Positions 21,727 through 24,350 of a stretch of DNA of 24,350 nucleotides are shown piece by piece (the stretch's first letter is position 1; each line of letters starts with the position of its first letter). This stretch comes from DASUPK01 sp036520315 (GTDB lineage Bacteria > Actinomycetota > Thermoleophilia > Solirubrobacterales > 70-9). Where the stretch lies: NCBI GenBank assembly GCA_036520315.1, contig DATDJZ010000195.1, positions 1 to 24,350 of the forward strand, written 5' to 3'. A program made the position numbers and the translations under genes. The notes under the pieces were generated by a model. It was not told the DNA's origin, searched no databases, and saw nothing but the letters and a program-made list of their open reading frames with translations.

Positions 21727-23005
21727 CGCCGCCTCCCAGACCCGCCTCGCGACGAGCATTAGCCTCATCCACGAAACCGTGGAATTCCGTCAGCAGGTTG
21801 TCCTCGTCGTAGCGGTAGATCTGGTGGAAGGGCGCCTCGAACTCAAGCCCCTCGCGGGCCTTTGCGGTGAACTTGACCTCGGCCAGGATCTGACCGGGGT
21901 GCTCGTCGATCACCCGTGCGACCTCGAGCGAGTTCTCCTCCCAGGCCTCATTGAATGTGGCAAAGAACCGCCGCACTTCCTCGTGGCCCTGGTAGAGGGT
22001 CTCCATGTCCGGGAAGAAGGCCTCGACCCGCCAGATGACGTCCGGATGGGCGTAGCTGAGAGCTGTCTCGTATTCCCCGGCGTTCCACGCCCGCAACGCA
22101 GCACGCAGATTGCTCAGCTGCTCGCTCTCCCCTGAGGCGAGCACCGTGGCGACGTTCTCGCGATGGACCTCCTCGTAGGGCTCGAAGTAATTGATCCAAC
22201 CCTCCTGGAGCGGTTCCGCCACCACCTCGCGAAGGGAAACCTCGCCCAAGCTCGGCTCCTCCGGCAGCCGGCGGAGCAGGCCGATGTACTGCTCGGTCGC
22301 CGTGATCAGCCCGGCGGAGTACCCGCCGCCGGCGATCACCTCCGGATCCCCGTGGTTGGGCAGGATCTGCGCCGGGTCGAGGCGCCGAAGTTCGGCGAGT
22401 CCCCGAAGATGGGCGCCGAACGCCTTTGGTTCGTCGACGTAGGTGACCGTGTCCTCCATCGTGTCCCCGCAGAGGAGGATGCCCGGATCCCGCAACCAGA
22501 GGACCGTCGCGTCGTCGCTGTGGATGTTGACGTGGATCAGCTCCACCAACAGCTCTCCCACCTCAAGCTCGAGTCGGTCCGAGTACGTCCGCGTGGGCGT
22601 GATCAGGGGATCGATCGGCGGCGGACCCTCCAGCTCGCCCCGCTCGATGGCCGGGGCGTTGCGCTCCAGCAGCTCGGCCGTGCGCTCCGAGGAGATCACC
22701 TCGCAGTCCCGGAACACCTCGGTCCCGGCGACGTGGTCGAGATGCCAGTGGCTGAGTACGACAGTGAAGGTCTCCACACCCTCAGCCTCGAGAGCGGCGC
22801 GCACGAAGCGCGCGTGCTCGGTCGAGGTGTGCGTGTCATAGACCAGGGCCCGATCGCCGGAGACCACCGCATAGCTCGCGATCCCAACTCCCAGCGCCCC
22901 CTCGTCCACCCAGTTCGTCCCCTCGGTGAAGCGATAGCCCGCGATCCGGCCGTCGTAGAAGGCGTACACCCCCTCGGCCGGGCGAAGCACGCGCGTGTGG
23001 TGCAT
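21719..23005 (-). CDS. MBL-fold hydrolase fused to a SnoaL-like domain
   Basis: 428 residues. Residues ~35-280: metallo-beta-lactamase fold with SHWHLDHVAG (His86, His88, Asp90, His91), a later IHSDDATV His, Asp of LLCGDTMEDT and His of LPNHGDPE. Residues ~298-415: SnoaL/NTF2-like domain (ALRAWNAGEYETALSYAHPD, VRRFFATFNEAWEE, FHQIYRYDED). Such fusions are uncommon; the SnoaL pocket may hold a small substrate for the hydrolase, or the link may be regulatory. Starts at ATG 23005, which overlaps the peroxiredoxin stop by one base (TGATG), and its end overlaps the DsbA start, hence translational coupling of all three. Confidence 0.85.
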   Translation of the reverse strand: MHHTRVLRPAEGVYAFYDGRIAGYRFTEGTNWVDEGALGVGIASYAVVSGDRALVYDTHTSTEHARFVRAALEAEGVETFTVVLSHWHLDHVAGTEVFRDCEVISSERTAELLERNAPAIERGELEGPPPIDPLITPTRTYSDRLELEVGELLVELIHVNIHSDDATVLWLRDPGILLCGDTMEDTVTYVDEPKAFGAHLRGLAELRRLDPAQILPNHGDPEVIAGGGYSAGLITATEQYIGLLRRLPEEPSLGEVSLREVVAEPLQEGWINYFEPYEEVHRENVATVLASGESEQLSNLRAALRAWNAGEYETALSYAHPDVIWRVEAFFPDMETLYQGHEEVRRFFATFNEAWEENSLEVARVIDEHPGQILAEVKFTAKAREGLEFEAPFHQIYRYDEDNLLTEFHGFVDEANARREAGLGGGDG

Positions 23006-23457
23006 CAGTCCGCGAGCGCGTCGAAGATCAGGTTGGCGCCGGGGATCTCCAGTGGAGTCGGGGAGGCGTGGGACCAGCGCACGACGCCCTCCTCGTCGAT
23101 CAGGACCAGCGAGCGATTACCGTGGTCGACCGAGTCGATCCAGGCGCCGTAGGAGCGCGAGACCTCACCCTTGGGGTTGAAATCGGAGAGCAGGGTCATG
23201 GTGAGTCCGCGGTGCTTACGGAAGGCGTGGTGAGCGAAGGATGAATCGACGCTGACCCCGATCAGGGTGGCGCCCCGCGACTCGATCTCCCCCAGGACCT
23301 CCTGGTACAAGCTGAGCTGATCGGAGCACACCGGGCTGAAGTCGAGCGGATAGAAGGCCAGGACAAGCTTCCGCCCTGCGTAATCCGAGAGCGAGACCTG
23401 ATTGCCGTCGTGGTCCGGGAGGGAGAAGTTCGGAGCCTTGGAACCTGCCTCGATCAC
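23005..23457 (-). CDS. 1-Cys peroxiredoxin (AhpE/Bcp-like)
   Basis: 150 residues, AhpC/TSA fold. The peroxidatic Cys44 lies in FYPLDFSPVCSDQL (PxxxSxxC), and it is the only cysteine, so it needs an external thiol; AhpE of mycobacteria is the closest type known to me by this feature. Reduces hydrogen and organic peroxides. The adjacent DsbA-type protein with a CPYC site could reduce it (inference). The start is GTG 23457 (MIEAGSKAPNFSL), five bases after rpsO; longer upstream readings overlap rpsO and are rejected. Confidence 0.9.
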   Translation of the reverse strand: MIEAGSKAPNFSLPDHDGNQVSLSDYAGRKLVLAFYPLDFSPVCSDQLSLYQEVLGEIESRGATLIGVSVDSSFAHHAFRKHRGLTMTLLSDFNPKGEVSRSYGAWIDSVDHGNRSLVLIDEEGVVRWSHASPTPLEIPGANLIFDALAD

Positions 23458-23462
23458 CGCGG

Positions 23463-23732
23463 TTAGCGGCGGAGGCCCAGTTCGGCGACCAACGAGCGAT
23501 AGCGCTCGAGGTCGTTGCTCTCGAGATACCGGAGGAGGCGGCGGCGCTTGCCGACCATCTTCAACAGGCCGCGGCGGGAGTGGTGATCCTTGGTGTGCGT
23601 CTGCAGATGCTCGGTGAGCTCGTTGATCCGCTCGGTGAGCATCGCGACCTGCACTTCGGCCGATCCGGTGTCCTCGCCCGATCGGCCGAACTTGCCGATC
23701 AGCTCCTGCTTTCTGTCCTTGGTCAGCGGCAT
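23463..23732 (-). CDS. rpsO: 30S ribosomal protein S15
   Basis: 89 residues, family length. MPLTKDRKQELIGKFGRSGE, TGSAEVQVAMLTERINELTE and DHHSRRGLLKMVGKRRRLLR are standard S15 signatures; HLQTHTKDHHSRRGL contacts 16S rRNA. It lies 20 bases after ribF. Usually pnp comes directly downstream; here three redox/hydrolase genes lie between. Confidence 0.98.
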   Translation of the reverse strand: MPLTKDRKQELIGKFGRSGEDTGSAEVQVAMLTERINELTEHLQTHTKDHHSRRGLLKMVGKRRRLLRYLESNDLERYRSLVAELGLRR

Positions 23733-23752
23733 CGGCGCAACAGGGTAGCGAT

Positions 23753-24350
23753 CTAAACGCCGCGGCTCTCGTACTTGGCAGTGATCTCCCGAGCCTCGGT
23801 GACGTCGTTGTGCATCTGCGCGACAAGCTCCTCGACGCTCGGGAAACGCTTCTCACCACGAAGCCGGCTGACGAACGCGACCCGCAGGTTCTGCCCGTAG
23901 AGGTCGCCGTCGTAGTCGATCAGGAAGGACTCGATCAGCAGTCCCCTGCCAGTCTCGAACGTGGGCCTGATCCCGACGTTGACCGCTGCCGGATGACCGT
24001 TGGCGAAGGCCGCGTAGACGCCGTGACCCGGGACGACGAGGCGGTCGTCGGGCACCAGGTTGGCGGTGGGGAAGCCGAGCTCCCGCCCGCGGCGGTCGCC
24101 CTCTACCACTCTGCCCTCGACCATGAACGGCGCCCCCAGGCAACGCATTGCGGCGTCCACCTCGCCCGCCGCCACCAGGCCCCGGATCCGGCTCGAGGAG
24201 ACCGTCTCGCCATCGACCTCGACGAGCGGGACGATGCGCGTCTCGAACTCATCGCGCTCGGCCAGCATCTGCGGAGTTCCCTTTGCCTTCGCGCCGAACC
24301 GGAAGTTCTCGCCCACTGAGACCCTCTTCGCCCCCAGCTTCTCGACCAGG
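23753..24350 (-). CDS. ribF: Riboflavin kinase/FAD synthetase, C-terminal part (cut by the window edge)
   Basis: About 198 residues of a bifunctional enzyme, the 5' end lying past position 24350. The end of the FAD synthetase domain shows VGENFRFG and SSSRIRGLVAAGEVDAAMRC; the riboflavin kinase domain carries GRVVEGDRRGRELGFPTANL and VYAAF, then PTFETG, ESFLIDYDGDLYG and LRGEKRF. It makes FMN and FAD. The pair ribF-rpsO is a conserved actinobacterial order. Confidence 0.96.
   Translation of the reverse strand, partial: LVEKLGAKRVSVGENFRFGAKAKGTPQMLAERDEFETRIVPLVEVDGETVSSSRIRGLVAAGEVDAAMRCLGAPFMVEGRVVEGDRRGRELGFPTANLVPDDRLVVPGHGVYAAFANGHPAAVNVGIRPTFETGRGLLIESFLIDYDGDLYGQNLRVAFVSRLRGEKRFPSVEELVAQMHNDVTEAREITAKYESRGV

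Overview
The window is a high-GC stretch with the gene content and order of an actinobacterium, most likely Thermoleophilia/Solirubrobacterales (an inference from gene order and family resemblance, not checked by search). Two conserved core blocks, both read leftward, frame the window. On the right (24350 to 14951) run ribF, rpsO, a 1-Cys peroxiredoxin, an MBL-fold/SnoaL fusion, a DsbA-like protein, pnp, an M16 peptidase, a PH-like protein, dapB and an amidase. On the left (1584 to 1) run dapA and the start of an RNase J gene. dapB, dapA and rnj are near neighbours in many actinobacteria, so the roughly 13.4 kb between dapA and the amidase looks like accessory DNA set into a core locus.

The accessory part has three zones. 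Zone A (about 1.6-6.0 kb) holds a YihY/BrkB membrane protein with a DUF4235 partner, several very small proteins, and broken genes: a frameshifted secreted protein, a glyoxalase-fold remnant abutting a DUF262-type remnant on the other strand, and a possible frameshifted zinc-ribbon protein. Zone B (6.0-9.6 kb) is a stress-signalling zone: an RsbW/SpoIIAB-type anti-sigma kinase, a 44-residue membrane peptide, a two-domain KaiC-like ATPase coupled to a MerR-HTH/receiver fusion whose receiver has lost its phospho-acceptor Asp, a STAS anti-anti-sigma protein, and a CsbD-like protein. No sigma factor is seen.

Zone C (9.7-14.5 kb) is the most unusual part: five consecutive forward genes. They encode an SRPBCC-domain protein with a Ser/Arg-rich tail, a Ser/Arg-rich single-pass membrane protein, two large paralogues with Ser/Arg-rich heads, a shared conserved domain and exactly nine 11-residue amphipathic-type repeats each (one ends in polyQ/P, the other in an E3-binding-type domain), and a small charged protein. 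Similar SRPBCC and charged proteins accompany gas-vesicle clusters in actinomycetes (recalled, not verified), but no structural gvp gene is present here. The cluster could encode a stress-induced, condensate- or membrane-associated assembly controlled by the regulators of zone B. Zone C is followed by remnants of a universal stress protein and of a beta-rich secreted protein before the core resumes.
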